Translations under genes and position numbers: made by a program | The notes under the pieces: generated by a model | Told to the model about the DNA's origin: nothing | The model's database searches: none | Seen by the model: only the letters and a program-made list of their open reading frames with translations | From: Chamaea fasciata | Taxonomy: Eukaryota > Chordata > Aves > Passeriformes > Sylviidae | Length of the DNA: 64,000 nt | Reading direction: 5' to 3' | Assembly: GCA_029207755.1 (NCBI GenBank) | Contig: JARCOQ010000180.1 | Coordinates: 62,001-126,000 of the forward strand | Shown: positions 13,627 through 28,269 of the stretch, piece after piece | How the letters are laid out: every line of letters starts with the position of its first letter | Position numbering within the stretch: position 1 is the first letter of the stretch

Positions 13627-16600
13627 GGACATTTAGGGGTCAGCCAGGGCACTCCAGGGACACCCAGGAGACCCCCAGGGACACCTAGGGCACAGGGAGG
13701 GCACCCCCAGGGACACCGAGGGGACAGGCAGGGCACGCCCAGGGAAATCTAGGGGACAGGCAGGGCACCCCCAGGGACACCGAGGGGACAGCCAGGGCAC
13801 CCCAGGAACACCCAGGGCACCCGCAGGGACACGTAGGGGACAGCAAGGGCACCCCAGGGACACGTACGGGACAGCAAGGGCACCCCCAGGGACACCCTGG
13901 GCACCCCAGGGACACGTACGGGACAGCAAGGGCACCCCCAGGGACACCCTGGGCACCCCCAGGGACACGTAGGGGACAGCCAGGGCACCCCAGGGACACC
14001 CTGGGTACCCCAGGGACACCTAGTAGACAGCCAGGGCACCACCAGGGACACCTAGGGGACAGGCAGGGCACCTCCAGAGACCCCTAGGGGACAGCCAGGG
14101 CCCCCCCAGGGAACACCCAGGGGACAGCCAGGGAAACCGAGGGACAGCCAGGGCACCCCCAGGGACACCGAGGGGACAGCCAGGGCACTCCAGGGACAGC
14201 CAGGGCACCCCCAGGGACACCAGGGCACCCCCAGGGCACCCCAGGGACCCACAGGGCACCCCCAGGAACACCAAGGGGACAGGCAGGACACCCCCAGGGA
14301 CACCCAGGGCACCCCCAGGGACACCTAGGGGACAGACAGGGCACCCCAGGGACACTCAGGGCACCCCCAGGGCCGCATAGGGGACAGCGAGGGCACCCCC
14401 ATGGACACCTAGGGGACCTCCAGGGAAGCCCAGGGACACGTACGGGACAGCCAGGGAACCCCAGTGACACCCTGTGCACCCCCAGGGACACCCAGGGCAC
14501 CCCAGGGACACCTAGGGGACAGCCAGGGAACCCCAGGGACACCCAGGGCACCCCCATGGGACACCTAGGGCACTCCAGGGACAGTGAGGGCACAGCCAGG
14601 GCACCCTAGGGACAGTCAGGGCACCCCCAGGGACACCTAGGGGACAGGCAGGGCACCCCCAGAGATACCTAGGGGACAGCCAGGGCACCCCCAGGGACAC
14701 CTAGGGGACAGCCAGGGCACCCCCAGGGACACCTAGGGGACAGGCAGGGCACGCCAGGGCCACGTAGGGGACCTCCAGGGCACCCCCAGGGACACCAAGG
14801 GGACAGCCAGGGCACCCTAGGGACAGCCAGGGCACCCCCAGGGGACAACCTAGGGGACCCTAGGGATGCCTAGGGGACAGCCAGGGCACCCCAGGGTCAC
14901 GCCTGGCACCCCCAGGGACACCTAGGGGACAGGCAGGTCACCTCCAGGGACACCGAGGGGAAAGCCAGGGCACCCCCAGGGACACCTAGGGGACAGCCAG
15001 GGCACCCAGAGGGACAGGGTGGGCACCCCCAGGGACACCTAGAGGACAGCCAGGGCCCCCCCAGGGACATCCAGGGCACCCCAGGGACACCTAGGGGACA
15101 TCCAGGGACACCTAGGGGACAGCCAGGGCACCCCCCAGGGACACCAAGGGGACACCCTGGGCACCCCCAGGGACAGCAAGGGGAACCCCAGGGACACCTA
15201 GGGGACAGACAGGGCATCCCAGCGACAGCGAGGGCACCCCAGGGACACCTAGGGGACAGCCAGGGCACCCCAGGGACACCCAGGGCACCCCCAGGGACAC
15301 CTAGGGGACAGCCAGGGCACCCCCAGGGACACCAAGGTGATCCTCAGGGACACCTAGGGGACAGACAGGGCACCCCAGGGACAGCGAGGGCATCCCCAGG
15401 GACAACTAGGGGACAGCCAGGGCACCCCCAGGGACACCTAGGGGACAGCCAGGGCCCCCCAGGGACACCCAGGGCACCCCCAGGGACACCTAGGGGACAG
15501 CCAGGGCACCCCCAGGGAAGCCCAGGGCACCCCCAGGGACACCTAGGGCACCCCCAGGGACACCTAGGGGAAGGCAGGACACCCCCAGGGACACCTAGGG
15601 GACAGCCAGGGCACCCTAAAGACAGCCAGGGCACCCTCAGGGACACCTAGGGGACAGGCAGGGCACCCCCAGGGACACCGAGGGGAAAGCCAGGGCACCC
15701 CCAGGGACACCTAGGGGAAGGCAAGACACCCCCAGGGACACCTAGGGGACAGCCAGGGCACCCCCAGGGACATTTAGGGGACAGCCAGGGCACTCCCAGG
15801 GACACTCTGGGCACCCACAGGGACACCTTGGGGACAGCCAGGGCACCCTAAAGACAGCCAGGGCACCCCCAGGGACACCGAGGGGAAAGCCAGGGCACCC
15901 CCAGGGACACCTAGGGGAAGGCAGGACACCCCCAGGAACACCTAGGGGACAGCCAGGGCACCCCCAGGGACATTTAGGGGACAGCCAGGGCACTCCAGGG
16001 ACACCCAGGGCACCCCCAGGGACACCTAGGGGACAGCGAGGGCACCCGTGTGGACACCCAGGGCACCCCCAGGGCCGCCTAGGGGACAGCAGGGGCACCC
16101 CAGGGACAGCGAGGGCACCCCCAGGGACACCTAGGGGACAGGAAGGGCACCCCCAGGGACACCTAGGGGACAGCCAGGGCCCCCCCAGGGACGCTTAGGG
16201 GACAGCCGGAGCACACCAGGGACACCCAGAGCACCCCCAGGGACACCTAGGAGACAGCCAGGGCCCCCCCAGGGACACCTAGGGGACAGCCAGGGAATCT
16301 CAGGGAGAGCGAGGGCACCCCCAGGGAGACCTAGGGGACCTCCAGGGCACCCCCAGGGACACGTACGGGACAGCCAGGGAACCCCAGTGACACCCTGTGC
16401 ACCCCCAGGGACACCCAGGGTGCCCCCGGGGACACCTCGGGGACTGCCAGGGCACCCCCAGGGACACCTAGGGGACAGCCAGGGCAGCCCAGGGAGACTC
16501 AGGGCACCCCCAGGGACACCTAGGGGACCTCCAGGGAACCCCAGGGACACGTACGGGACAGCCAGGGAACCCCACTGACACCCTGTGCACCCCCAGGGAC

Positions 16601-19600
16601 ACCCAGGGCCCCCCCAGGGACACCTAGGGGATAGCCAGGGAACCCGAGGGACAGCCAGGGAACCCCCAGGGACACCTAGGGGACAGCCAGGGAACCCGAG
16701 GGACAGCCAGGGCACCCCCAGGGACACCTAGAGGACAGCCAGGGCACCCCCAGGGACACCTAGGGGACAGGCAGGGCACCCCCAGGGACACCTAGGGGAC
16801 AGCCAGGGCACCCTGGGGACAGCCAGGGCACCCCCAGGGACACCTAGGGGACAGGCAGGTCACTCCCAGGGACACCTAGGGGACATCCAGAGCACCCCAG
16901 AGACAGCCAGGGTACCCCCAGGGACAGCTAGGGGACAGCAAGGGCACCCCCAGGGATACCTAAGGGACACCCTGGGCACCCCCAGGGACACCAAGGGGAC
17001 CCCCAGGGACACCTAGGGGACAGCCAGGGCACCCCAGGGACAGCGAGGGCACACCCAGGGACACCTAGGGGACCTCCAGGGCACCCCCAGGGACACGTAC
17101 GGGACAGACAGGGAACCCCAGTGACACCCTGTGCACCCCCAGGGACACCCAGGGCCCCCCCAGGGACACCTAGGGGACAGCCAGGGAACGCGAGGGACAG
17201 CCAGGGCACCCGCAGGGACACCTAGGGGACAGCCAGGGAACCCGAGGGACAGCCAGGGCACCCCCAGGGACACCTAGGGGACAGCCAGGGCACCCCCAGG
17301 GACATTTAGGGGACAGCCAGGGCACTCCAGGGACACCCAGGGCACCCCCAGGGACACCTAGGGGACAGACAGGGCACCCCAGGGACACTCAGGGCACCCC
17401 CAGGGCCGCCTAGGGGACAGCGAGGGCACCCCCATGGACACCTAGGGGACCTCCAGGGAACCCCAGGGACACGTACGGGACAGCCAGGGAACCCCAGTGA
17501 CACCCTGTGCACCCCCAGGGACACCCAGGGCACCCCCAGGGACACCTAGGGGACAGCCACGGAACCCCAGGGACACCCAGGGCACCCCCATGGACACCTA
17601 GGGCACTCCAGGGACAGTGAGGGCACAGCCAGGGCACCCTAGGGACAGCCAGGGCACCCCCAGGAACACCTAGGGGACAGGCAGGGCACCCCCAGAGACA
17701 CCTAGGGGACAGCCAGGGCACCCCCAGGGACACCTAGGGGACAGCCAGGGCACCCCCAGGGACACCTAGGGGACAGGCAGGGCACGCCCAGGGCCACGTA
17801 GGGGACCTCCAGGGCACCCCCAGGGACACCAAGGGGACAGCCAGGGCACCCTAGGGACAGCCAGGGCACCCCCAGGGACACCTAGGGCACCCCAGGGACA
17901 CCTAGGGGACAGCCAGGGCACCCCAGGGTCACGCGGGGCACCCCCAGGGACACCTAGGGGACAGGCAGGGCACCTCCAGGGACACCGAGGGGAAAGCCAG
18001 GGCACCCCCAGGGACACCTAGGGGACAGCCAGGGCACCCAGAGGGACAGGGTGGGCACCCCCAGGGACACCTAGAGGACAGCCAGGGCCCCCCCAGGGAC
18101 ATCCAGGGCACCCCCAGGGACACCTAGGGCACATCCAGGGACACCTAAGGGACAGCCAGGTCACCCCCAGGGACACCTAGGGGACAGCCAGGGCACTCCA
18201 GGGACAGCCAGGGCACACCCAGGGACACCTAGGGGACACCCTGGGCACCCCCAGGGACACCAAGGGGATCCCCAGGGACACCTAGGGGACAGACAGGGCA
18301 CCCCAGGGACAGCGAGGGCACCCCCAGGGACACCTAGGGGACCCCCAGGGACACCTAGGGGAAGGCAGGACACCCCCAGGGACACCTAGGGGACAGCCAG
18401 GGCACCCCCAGGGACAGGCAGGGCACCCCCCAGGGACACCTAGGGGACAGCCAGGGCACCCTAAAGACAGCCAGGGCACCCCCAGGGACACCTAGGGGAC
18501 AGGCAGGGCACCCCAGGGACACCCTGGGCACCCCCAGGGACCACCCTAGTAGACAGCCAGGGCACCACCAGGGGACACCTAGGGGACAGGCAGGGCACCT
18601 CCAGAGACCCCTAGGGGACAGGCCAGGGCCCCCCCAGGGGACACCCAGGGGACAGCCAGGGAAAACCGAGGGACAGCCAGGGCACCCCCAGGGACACCGA
18701 GGGGACAGCCAGGGCACTCCAGGGGACAGCCAGGGCACCCCAAGGGACACCAGGGCACCCCCAGGGAACCCAGGGACCCACAGGGCACCCCCAGGAACCA
18801 CCAAGGGGACAGGCAGGACACCCCAGGGACACCCAGGGCACCACCAGGGACATCTAGGGGACAGGCAGGGCACCCCCAGGGACACCCAGGGAACCCCAAT
18901 GACACCTTGGGGGACAGGCAGGGCACCCCCAGAACACCTAGGGGACAGGCAGGGCACTCCCAGGGACACTCTGGGCACCCACAGGGACACCGAGGGGACA
19001 GCCAGGGCACCCCCGGGGACACCTAGGGGACAAGCCAGGGCACCCTAGGGACAGCCAGGGCACCCCCAGGGACACCTAGGGGGACAGGCATGGCACCTCC
19101 AGGGACACCTAGGCGACAGCCAGGGCCCCCCCAAGGACACCTATGGAAAGGCAGGGCACCCCCAGGGACACCGAGGGTACAGCCAGGGCACCCCAGGGAC
19201 AGCCAGGGCACCCCCAGGGACAGCTAGGGGACAGTCAGGGCACCCCCAGGGACACCAAGGGGACAGCCAGAGCACCCCAAGGACAGCCAGGGCACCCCCA
19301 GGGACACCTAGGGGACAGCAAGGGCACCCCCAGGGACACCCTGGGCACCCCCAGGGACACCGAGGGGACAGCCAGGGCACCCCAGGGACACCCTGGGCAC
19401 CCCCAGGGACACCGAGGGGACAGCCAGGGCACCCCAGGGACACCTAGGGGAAAGCCAGGGCACCCTGGGGACAGCCAGGGCACCCCCAGGGACACCGAGG
19501 GGAAAGCCAGGGCACCCTGGGGACAGCCAGGGCACCCCCAGGGACACCTAGGGGACAGGCAGGTCACCCCCAGGGACACCTAGGGGACAGCCAGGGCACC

Positions 19601-22600
19601 CTGGGGACAGCCATGGCACCCCCAGGGACACCGAGGGGAAAGCCAGGGCACCCTGGGGACAGCCAGGGCACCCCCAGGGACACCTAGGGGACAGGCAGGT
19701 CACTCCCAGGGACACCTAGGGGACAGCCAGGGCACCCTAGGGACAGCCAGGGCACCCCCAGGAAACCTAGGGGACATCCAGAGCACCCCAGAGACAGCCA
19801 GGGTACCCCCAGGGACAGCTAGGGGACAGCAAGGGCACCCCCAGGGATACCTAAGGGACACCCTGGGCACCCCCAGGGACACCAAGGGGACCCCCAGGGA
19901 CACCTAGGGGACAGCCAGGGCACCCCAGGGACAGCGAGGGCACCCCCAGGGCCACATAGGGGACCTCCAGGGAACCCCAGGGACACATACGGGACAGACA
20001 GGGAACCCCAGTGACACCCTGTGCACCCCCAGGGACACCCAGGGCGCCCCCAGGGACACCTGGGGGACTGCCAGGGCCCCCCCAGGGACACCTAGGGGAC
20101 AGCCAGGGCAGGCCAAGGACACTCAGGGCACCCACAGGGACACCTAGGGGACAGCCAGGGAACCCCAGGGACTTGTACGGGACAGCCAGGGAACCCCACT
20201 GACACCCTGTGCACACCCAGAGACACCCAAGGCCCCCCCAGGGACACCTAGGGGACAGCCAGGGAACGCGAGGGACAGCCAGGGCACCCGCAGGGACACC
20301 TAGGGGACAGCCAGGGAACCCGAGGGACAGCCAGGGCACCCCCAGGGACACCTAGGGGACAGCCAGGGCACTCCCAGGGACATTTAGGGGACAGCCAGGG
20401 CACTCCAGGGACACCCAGGGCACCCCCAGGGACACCTAGGGGACAGACAGGGCACCCCAGGGACACTCAGGGCACCCCCAGGGCCGCCTAGGGGACAGCG
20501 AGGGCACCCCCATGGACACCTAGGGGACCTCCAGGGAACCCCAGGGACACGTACGGGACAGCCAGGGAACCCCAGTGACACCCTGTGCACCCCCAGGGAC
20601 ACCCAGGGCACCCCCAGAGACACCTAGGGGACAGCCAGGGAACCCCAGGGACACCCAGGGCACCCCCAAGGACACCTAGGGCACTCCAGGGACAGTGAGG
20701 GCACAGCCAGGGCACCCTAGGGACAGCCAGGGCACCCCCAGGGACACCTAGGGGACAGGCAGGGCACCCCCAGAGACACCTAGGGGACAGCCAGGGCACC
20801 CCCAGGGACACCTAGGGGACAGCCAGGGCACCCCCAGGGACACCTAGGGGACAGGCAGGGCACGCCCAGGGCCACGTAGGGGACCTCCAGGGCACCCCCA
20901 GGGACACCAAGGGGACAGCCAGGGCACCCTAGGGACAGCCAGGGTACCCCCAGGGACACCTAGGGCACCCCAGGGACACCTAGGGGACAGCCAGGGCACC
21001 CCAGGGTCACGCGGGGCACCCCCAGGGACACCTAGGGGACAGGCAGGGCCCCCCCAGGGACATCCAGGGCACCCCCAGGGACACCTAGGGCACATCCAGG
21101 GACACCTAAGGGACAGCCAGGTCACCCCCAGGGACACCTAGGGGACAGCCAGGGCACTCCAGGGACAGCCAGGGCACACCCAGGGACACCTAGGGGACAC
21201 CGTGGGCACCCCCAGGGACACCAAGGGGATCTCCAGGGACACCTAGGGGACAGCCAGGGCACACCCAGGAACACCTAGGGGACACCCTGGGCACCCCCAG
21301 GGACAGGCAGGGCACCCCCAGGGACACCTAGGGGCCAGCCAGGGCACCCTAAAGACAGCCAGGGCACCCCCAGGGACACCTAGGGGACAGGCAGGGCACC
21401 CCCAGGGACACCGAGAGGAAAGCCAGGGCACCCCCAGGGACACCTAGGGGAAGGCAAGACACACCCAGGGACACCTAGGGGACAGCCAGGGCACCCCCAG
21501 GGACATTTAGGGGACAGCCAGGGCACTCCCAGGGGACACTCTGGGCACCCACAGGGACACCTTGGGGACAGCCAGGGCACCCTAAAGACAGCCAGGGCAC
21601 CCCAAGGACACCGAGGGGAAAGCCAGGGCACCCCCAGGGACACCTAGGGGAAGGCAGGACACCCCCAGGAACACCTAGGGGACAGCCAGGGCACCCCCAG
21701 GGACATTTAGGGGACAGCCAGGGCACTCCAGGGACACCCAGGGCACCCCCAGGGACACCTAGGGGACAGCGAGGGCACCCGCGGGGACACCCAGGGCACC
21801 CCCAGGGCCGCCTAGGGGACAGCCAGGGCCCCCCTAGGGACGCTTAGAGGACAGCCGGGGCACACCGGGGACACCCAGAGCACCCCCAGGGACACCTAGG
21901 AGACAGCCAGGGCCCCCCCAGGGACACCTAGGGGACAGCCAGGGAACCTCAGGGACACCCTGTGCACCCCCAGGGACACCCAGGGCACACCCAGGGACAC
22001 CTAGGTGACAGCCAGGGCACCCTAGGGACAGCCCGGGCACCCCCAGGGACACCGAGGGCACAGCCAGGGCACCCCCAGAGACACCGAGAGGACTGGCAGG
22101 GCAACCCCAAGGACACCTAGGGGACACGCAGGGTACCCCCAGGGACAATGAGGGGACAGCCATGGCACCCCCAGGGACAGCCAGGGCACCCCAGGGACAT
22201 CTAGGGCACAGCCAGGGCACCCTAGGGACAGCCAGGGCACCTCCAGGGACACCTAGGGGACAGGCAGGGCACCCCCAGGGACACATAGGGGACAGCCAGG
22301 GCACCCCCAGGGACACCTAGGGGACAGCCAGGGCACCCCGAGGGACACCAGGGCACCCCCAGGGACACCGAGGGCACAGCCAGGGCACCCTGGGGACAGC
22401 CAGGGCACCCCCAGGGACACGTAGGGGACAGCCAGGGCACCCCCAGGGACACTCTGGGCACCCACAGGGACACCGTGGGGACATCCAGGGCACCCCCAGG
22501 GACACCAAGGGGACAGCCAGGGCACCCCAGGGACACCCAGGGCACCCCCAGGGACACCTAGGGGACAGGCAGGGCACCCCCAGGGAAGCCCAGGGCACCC

Positions 22601-24880
22601 TTAACGACACCTAGGGGACAGGCAGGGAACCCCCAGGGACACCTAGGGGACAGCCAGGGCACCCTAAAGACAGCCAGGGCACCCACAGGGACACCTAGGG
22701 GACAGGCAGGGCACCCCCAGGGACACCAAGGTGATCCTCAGGGACACCTAGGGGACAGACAGGGCACCCCAGGGACAGCGAGGGCATCCCCAGGGACAAC
22801 TAGGGGACAGCCAGGGCACCCCCAGGGACATTTAGGGGACCCCCAGGGCACTCCAGGGACACCCAGGGCACCCCCAGGGACACCTAGGGGACAGCGAGGG
22901 CACCCGTGTGGACACCCAGGGCACCCCCAGGGCCGCCTAGGGGACAGCAGGGGCACCCCAGGGACAGCGAGGGCACCCCCAGGGACACCTAGGGGACAGG
23001 AAGGGCACCCCCAGGGACACCTAGGGGACAGCCAGGGCCCCCCCAGGGACGCTTAGGGGACAGCCGGGGCACACCAGGGACACCCAGAGCACCCCCAGGG
23101 ACACCTAGGAGACAGCCAGGGCCCCCCCAGGGACACCTAGGGGACAGCCAGGGAACCTCAGGGAGAGCGAGGGCACCCCCAGGGACACCTAGGGGACCTC
23201 CAAGGCACCCCCAGGGACACGTACGGGACAGCCAGGGAACCCCAGAGACACCCTGTGCACCCCCAGGGACACCCAGGGTGCCCCCGGGGACACCTCGGGG
23301 ACTGCCAGGGCTCCCCCAGGGACACCTAGGGGACAGCCAGGGCAGCCCAGGGACACTCAGGGCACCCCCAGGGACACCTAGGGGACCTCCAGGGAACCCC
23401 AGGGACACGTACGGGACAGCCAGGGAACCCCACTGACACCCTGTGCACCCCCAGGGACACCCAGGGCCCCCCCAGGGACACCTAGGGGATAGCCAGGGAA
23501 CCCGAGGGACAGCCAGGGAACCCCCAGGGACACCTAGGGGACAGCCAGGGAACCCGAGGGACAGCCAGGGCACCCCCATGGACACCTAGAGGACAGCCAG
23601 GGCACCCCCAGGGACACCTAGGGGACAGGCAGGGCACCCCCAGGGACACCTAGGGGACAGCCAGGGTCCGCCCAGGGACACCAGGGCACCCCCAGGGCAC
23701 CCCAGGGACCCACAGGGCACCCCCAGGGACACCAAAAGGACAGCCAGGGAACCCCAGGGACACCCAGGGCACCCCCAGGGACACCTAGGGGACAGCCAGG
23801 GCACCCTAGGGACAGCCAGGGCACCCCCAGGGACACCTAGGGGACAGGCAGGGCACCCCCAGGGACACCTAGGGGACAGCCAGGGCACCCCCACGGACAC
23901 CTAGGGGACAGCCAGGGCACCCCCAGGGACACCTAGGGGACAGGCAGGGCACGCCCAGGGCCACGTAGGGGACCTCCAGGGCACCCCCAGGGACACCAAG
24001 GAGACAGCCAGGGCACCCTAGGGACAGCCAGGGCACCCCCAGGGCCACCTAGGGCATAGCCAGGGCACCCCAGGGACACCCGGGGCACCCCCAGTGAAAC
24101 CTAGGGGACAGCCAGGGCACCCTAGGGACAGCCAGGGCACCCCCAGGGACACCTAGGGCACCCCAGGGACACCTAGGGGACAGCCAGGGCACACCAGGGT
24201 CACGCCGGGCACCCCCAGGGACACCTAGGGGACAGGCAGGGCACCTCCAGGGACACCGAGGGGAAAGCCAGGGCACCCCCAGGGACACCTAGAGGACAGC
24301 CAGGGCCCCCCCAGGGACATCCAGGGCACACCCAGGGACACCTAGGGGTCAGCCAGGGAACCCCAGGGACACCCTGGGCACCCCCAGGGACACCTAGGGG
24401 ACAGCCAGGGCCCCCCCAGGAACTCCTAGGAGACAGCCAGGGCACTCCAGGGACAGCCAGGGCACCCCCAGAGACACCAGGGCACCCCCAGGCCACCCCA
24501 GGGACCCACAGGGCACCCCCTGGGACACCTAGGGGACAGCCAGGGCACCCCAGGGACAGCCCGGGCACCCCCAGTGACACCTAGGGGACAGCCAGGGCTA
24601 ACCCAGAGACACCCAGGGCACCCCCAGGGACACCTAGGGGACAGGCAGGGCACCCCCAGGGACACTGACGGGACAGCCAGGGCAACCCACGAGACCCCTA
24701 GGGGACAGCCAGGGCACTCGCATGGACACTCTGGGCACCCACAGGGACACCTTGGGGACAGCCAGGGCACCCCCAGGGACACCCCGGGCACCCCCAGGGA
24801 CACCTAGAGCACCCCCAGGGACACCTAGGGGAAGGCAGGACACCCCCAGGGACACTTAGGGGACAGCAGGGCACCCCCAG
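13627..24880. repeat. Higher-order repeat copy I (11.25 kb)
   Basis: Delimited here, by convention, from one ACATTTAGGGGTCAGCC marker (13,627) to the next (24,881). The order of diagnostic variants matches copy II: the CGTGTGGACACCC cassette (16,047), the ACATCCAGAGCACCCCAGAG block (16,880 and 19,773), ACAATGAGGGG (22,147), CCCTTAACGACACC (22,601) and a second CGTGTGGACACCC cassette (22,905). It is about 235 bp shorter than copy II. Part of that is loss of the CAAAAGGACAGCC stretch expected near 16,770-16,820, where the sequence jumps directly to GCACCCTGGGGACAGCC. A cluster of single-base indels at about 18,420-19,150 is reported as a separate finding. Confidence 0.85.
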
Positions 24881-27222
24881 GGACATTTAGGGGTCAGCCA
24901 GGGCACTCCAGGGACACCCAGGAGACCCCCAGGGACACCTAGGGCACAGGGAGGGCACCCCCAGGGACACCGAGGGGACAGGCAGGGCACGCCCAGGGAA
25001 ATCTAGGGGACAGGCAGGGCACCCCCAGGGACACCGAGGGGACAGCCAGGGCACCCCAGGAACACCCAGGGCACCCGCAGGGACACGTAGGGGACAGCAA
25101 GGGCACCCCAGGGACACGTACGGGACAGCAAGGGCACCCCCAGGGACACCCTGGGCACCCCCAGGGACACGTACGGGACAGCAAGGGCACCCCCAGGGAC
25201 ACCCTGGGCACCCCCAGGGACACGTAGGGGACAGCCAGGGCACCCCAGGGACACCCTGGGTACCCCCAGGGACACCTAGTAGACAGCCAGGGCACCACCA
25301 GGGACACCTAGGGGACAGGCAGGGCACCTCCAGAGACCCCTAGGGGACAGCCAGGGCCCCCCCAGGGACACCCAGGGGACAGCCAGGGAAACCGAGGGAC
25401 AGCCAGGGCACCCCCAGGGACACCGAGGGGACAGCCAGGGCACTCCAGGGACAGCCAGGGCACCCCCAGGGACACCAGGGCACCCCCAGGGCACCCCAGG
25501 GACCCACAGGGCACCCCCAGGAACACCAAGGGGACAGGCAGGACACCCCCAGGGACACCCAGGGCACCCCCAGGGACACCTAGGGGACAGACAGGGCACC
25601 CCAGGGACACTCAGGGCACCCCCAGGGCCGCATAGGGGACAGCGAGGGCACCCCCATGGACACCTAGGGGACCTCCAGGGAAGCCCAGGGACACGTACGG
25701 GACAGCCAGGGAACCCCAGTGACACCCTGTGCACCCCCAGGGACACCCAGGGCACCCCCAGGGACACCTAGGGGACAGCCAGGGAACCCCAGGGACACCC
25801 AGGGCACCCCCATGGACACCTAGGGCACTCCAGGGACAGTGAGGGCACAGCCAGGGCACCCTAGGGACAGTCAGGGCACCCCCAGGGACACCTAGGGGAC
25901 AGGCAGGGCACCCCCAGAGATACCTAGGGGACAGCCAGGGCACCCCCAGGGACACCTAGGGGACAGCCAGGGCACCCCCAGGGACACCTAGGGGACAGGC
26001 AGGGCACGCCCAGGGCCACGTAGGGGACCTCCAGGGCACCCCCAGGGACACCAAGGGGACAGCCAGGGCACCCTAGGGACAGCCAGGGCACCCCCAGGGA
26101 CACCTAGGGGACCCTAGGGATGCCTAGGGGACAGCCAGGGCACCCCAGGGTCACGCCTGGCACCCCCAGGGACACCTAGGGGACAGGCAGGTCACCTCCA
26201 GGGACACCGAGGGGAAAGCCAGGGCACCCCCAGGGACACCTAGGGGACAGCCAGGGCACCCAGAGGGACAGGGTGGGCACCCCCAGGGACACCTAGAGGA
26301 CAGCCAGGGCCCCCCCAGGGACATCCAGGGCACCCCCAGGGACACCTAGGGGACATCCAGGGACACCTAGGGGACAGCCAGGGCACCCCCAGGGACACCA
26401 AGGGGACACCCTGGGCACCCCCAGGGACAGCAAGGGGAACCCCAGGGACACCTAGGGGACAGACAGGGCATCCCAGCGACAGCGAGGGCACCCCCAGGGA
26501 CACCTAGGGGACAGCCAGGGCACCCCAGGGACACCCAGGGCACCCCCAGGGACACCTAGGGGACAGCCAGGGCACCCCCAGGGACACCAAGGTGATCCTC
26601 AGGGACACCTAGGGGACAGACAGGGCACCCCAGGGACAGCGAGGGCATCCCCAGGGACAACTAGGGGACAGCCAGGGCACCCCCAGGGACACCTAGGGGA
26701 CAGCCAGGGCCCCCCAGGGACACCCAGGGCACCCCCAGGGACACCTAGGGGACAGCCAGGGCACCCCCAGGGAAGCCCAGGGCACCCCCAGGGACACCTA
26801 GGGCACCCCCAGGGACACCTAGGGGAAGGCAGGACACCCCCAGGGACACCTAGGGGACAGCCAGGGCACCCTAAAGACAGCCAGGGCACCCTCAGGGACA
26901 CCTAGGGGACAGGCAGGGCACCCCCAGGGACACCGAGGGGAAAGCCAGGGCACCCCCAGGGACACCTAGGGGAAGGCAAGACACCCCCAGGGACACCTAG
27001 GGGACAGCCAGGGCACCCCCAGGGACATTTAGGGGACAGCCAGGGCACTCCCAGGGACACTCTGGGCACCCACAGGGACACCTTGGGGACAGCCAGGGCA
27101 CCCTAAAGACAGCCAGGGCACCCCCAGGGACACCGAGGGGAAAGCCAGGGCACCCCCAGGGACACCTAGGGGAAGGCAGGACACCCCCAGGAACACCTAG
27201 GGGACAGCCAGGGCACCCCCAG

Positions 27223-28247
27223 GGACATTTAGGGGACAGCCAGGGCACTCCAGGGACACCCAGGGCACCCCCAGGGACACCTAGGGGACAGCGAGGGCAC
27301 CCGTGTGGACACCCAGGGCACCCCCAGGGCCGCCTAGGGGACAGCAGGGGCACCCCAGGGACAGCGAGGGCACCCCCAGGGACACCTAGGGGACAGGAAG
27401 GGCACCCCCAGGGACACCTAGGGGACAGCCAGGGCCCCCCCAGGGACGCTTAGGGGACAGCCGGGGCACACCAGGGACACCCAGAGCACCCCCAGGGACA
27501 CCTAGGAGACAGCCAGGGCCCCCCCAGGGACACCTAGGGGACAGCCAGGGAATCTCAGGGAGAGCGAGGGCACCCCCAGGGAGACCTAGGGGACCTCCAG
27601 GGCACCCCCAGGGACACGTACGGGACAGCCAGGGAACCCCAGTGACACCCTGTGCACCCCCAGGGACACCCAGGGTGCCCCCGGGGACACCGCGGGGACT
27701 GCCAGGGCACCCCCAGGGACACCTAGGGGACAGCCAGGGCAGCCCAGGGACACTCAGGGCACCCCCAGGGACACCTAGGGGACCTCCAGGGAACCCCAGG
27801 GACACGTACGGGACAGCCAGGGAACCCCACTGACACCCTGTGCACCCCCAGGGACACCCAGGGCCCCCCCAGGGACACCTAGGGGATAGCCAGGGAACCC
27901 GAGGGACAGCCAGGGAACCCCCAGGGACACCTAGGGGACAGCCAGGGAACCCGAGGGACAGCCAGGGCACCCCCAGGGACACCTAGAGGACAGCCAGGGC
28001 ACCCCCAGGGACACCTAGGGGACAGGCAGGGCACCCCCAGGGACACCTAGGGGACAGCCAGGGTCCGCCCAGGGACACCAGGGCACCCCCAGGGCACCCC
28101 AGGGACCCACAGGGCACCCCCAGAGACACCAAAAGGACAGCCAGGGAACCCCAGGGACACCCAGGGCACCCCCAGGGACACCTAGGGGACAGCCAGGGCA
28201 CCCTGGGGACAGCCAGGGCACCCCCAGGGACACCTAGGGGACAGGCA
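27223..28247. repeat. Recurrent 1.03-kb variant cassette (CGTGTGG/CAAAAGG), first copy in repeat II
   Basis: A run of satellite units from ACATTTAGGGGACAGCC through CGTGTGGACACCC, GGACGCTTAGGGG, two CACGTACGGGACAGCC pairs and CACCAAAAGGACAGCC. The second copy in repeat II lies at 34,321-35,345, displaced by exactly 7,098 bp at the start, at CGTGTGG and at CAAAAGG, so there is no net indel between the two. Other copies or partial copies are anchored by CGTGTGG at about 3,780, 8,338, 11,695, 16,047, 22,905 and 38,792. This cassette marks the joins between the 4.39-kb and 7.10-kb modules. Confidence 0.8.
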
Positions 28248-28269
28248 GGTCACTCCCAGGGACACCTAG

